DNA of 64,000 nucleotides, from contig NZ_AUMP01000003.1 in the NCBI RefSeq assembly GCF_000430745.1, positions 281,503 through 345,502 on the forward strand, written 5' to 3'. The translations under genes and the position numbers were made by a program. The notes beneath the pieces are model-generated. The model saw nothing but the letters and a program-made list of their open reading frames with translations. It ran no database searches and was not told the origin of the DNA. Of this stretch, positions 63,867 through 64,000 are shown piece after piece; positions within the stretch are counted from its first letter, which is position 1; each line of letters starts with the position of its first letter. This stretch comes from Fictibacillus gelatini DSM 15865 (GTDB lineage Bacteria > Bacillota > Bacilli > Bacillales > Fictibacillaceae).

Positions 63867-64000
63867 TTTCATCAGACATAGCGCATCCCAATCGTGGTGT
63901 GCTATTTCTTTTGCAAGCTGAGATTTCCCAAATAAAATCCCTTCATTTATGTTAAAATAATCAAAATGGTTTGATATTATGCAATGTTCATAAACAATTT

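Overview
The window is a stretch of chromosome from an endospore-forming member of the Bacillaceae. The supporting genes are racA, an SspM-type small spore protein, yppC and yppE in their usual neighbourhood, the sporulation diadenylate cyclase cdaS, a Rap-Phr pair, S-box and yybP-ykoY riboswitches, and strong AGGAGG ribosome binding sites with frequent TTG and GTG starts. The genus cannot be fixed from sequence alone. No tRNA, rRNA, CRISPR array, prophage or intact insertion sequence was seen.

Layout. (1) 1-3.5 kb: end of yppC, sspM, racA, yppE, an unknown gene and the DEAD-box helicase yfmL. (2) 3.5-14 kb: methionine block. A minus-strand operon metI-metC-yitJ-metH sits behind a SAM-I riboswitch, then trhO, then hom behind a second SAM-I riboswitch. 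(3) 14-23 kb: malate synthase, an IclR-family regulator, and an operon of split transketolase, DUF1537 acid-sugar kinase, a TPP-dependent synthase and a TIM-barrel isomerase. (4) 23-33.6 kb: purine/urate catabolism: allantoate amidohydrolase, two PucR-type regulators, purine permeases (one split by a frameshift), a FetAB-type ABC transporter, OHCU decarboxylase, uricase and HIU hydrolase. (5) 33.6-39.6 kb: a peroxide-defence and heme block (tpx, hemA, hemH, katG, perR-like) lying directly behind uricase, an H2O2-producing enzyme. (6) 39.6-50.2 kb: allantoinase, an M20 hydrolase, a tartronate-semialdehyde-reductase-like dehydrogenase, a class II aldolase, the glycolate oxidase genes glcE-glcF-glcD, then on the minus strand the aminotransferase pucG and a cyclophilin-like gene. 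(7) 50-64 kb: ordinary Bacillus genes: ykoY behind a Mn riboswitch, yuxK, cdaS, topB, an iron alcohol dehydrogenase, rap-phr, a DUF3900 gene, a frameshifted GNAT gene and an AraC-type regulator.

How it fits together. Urate can be taken through HIU, OHCU, allantoin, allantoate and ureidoglycine by enzymes that are all present. Glycolate can be oxidised to glyoxylate by GlcDEF. Glyoxylate can enter malate through malate synthase. A 27-bp element is repeated just downstream of the aceB promoter and twice in the transketolase leader, and a related element lies upstream of glcE. This suggests one IclR-controlled C2/acid-sugar regulon. The least familiar part is the group of split transketolase, DUF1537 kinase, TPP enzyme, isomerase, beta-hydroxyacid dehydrogenase and class II aldolase. 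A transketolase acting on glyoxylate would make 3-oxo-tetronate, the substrate of known DUF1537 kinases, so this may be an undescribed glyoxylate or acid-sugar assimilation route. That reading is inference.
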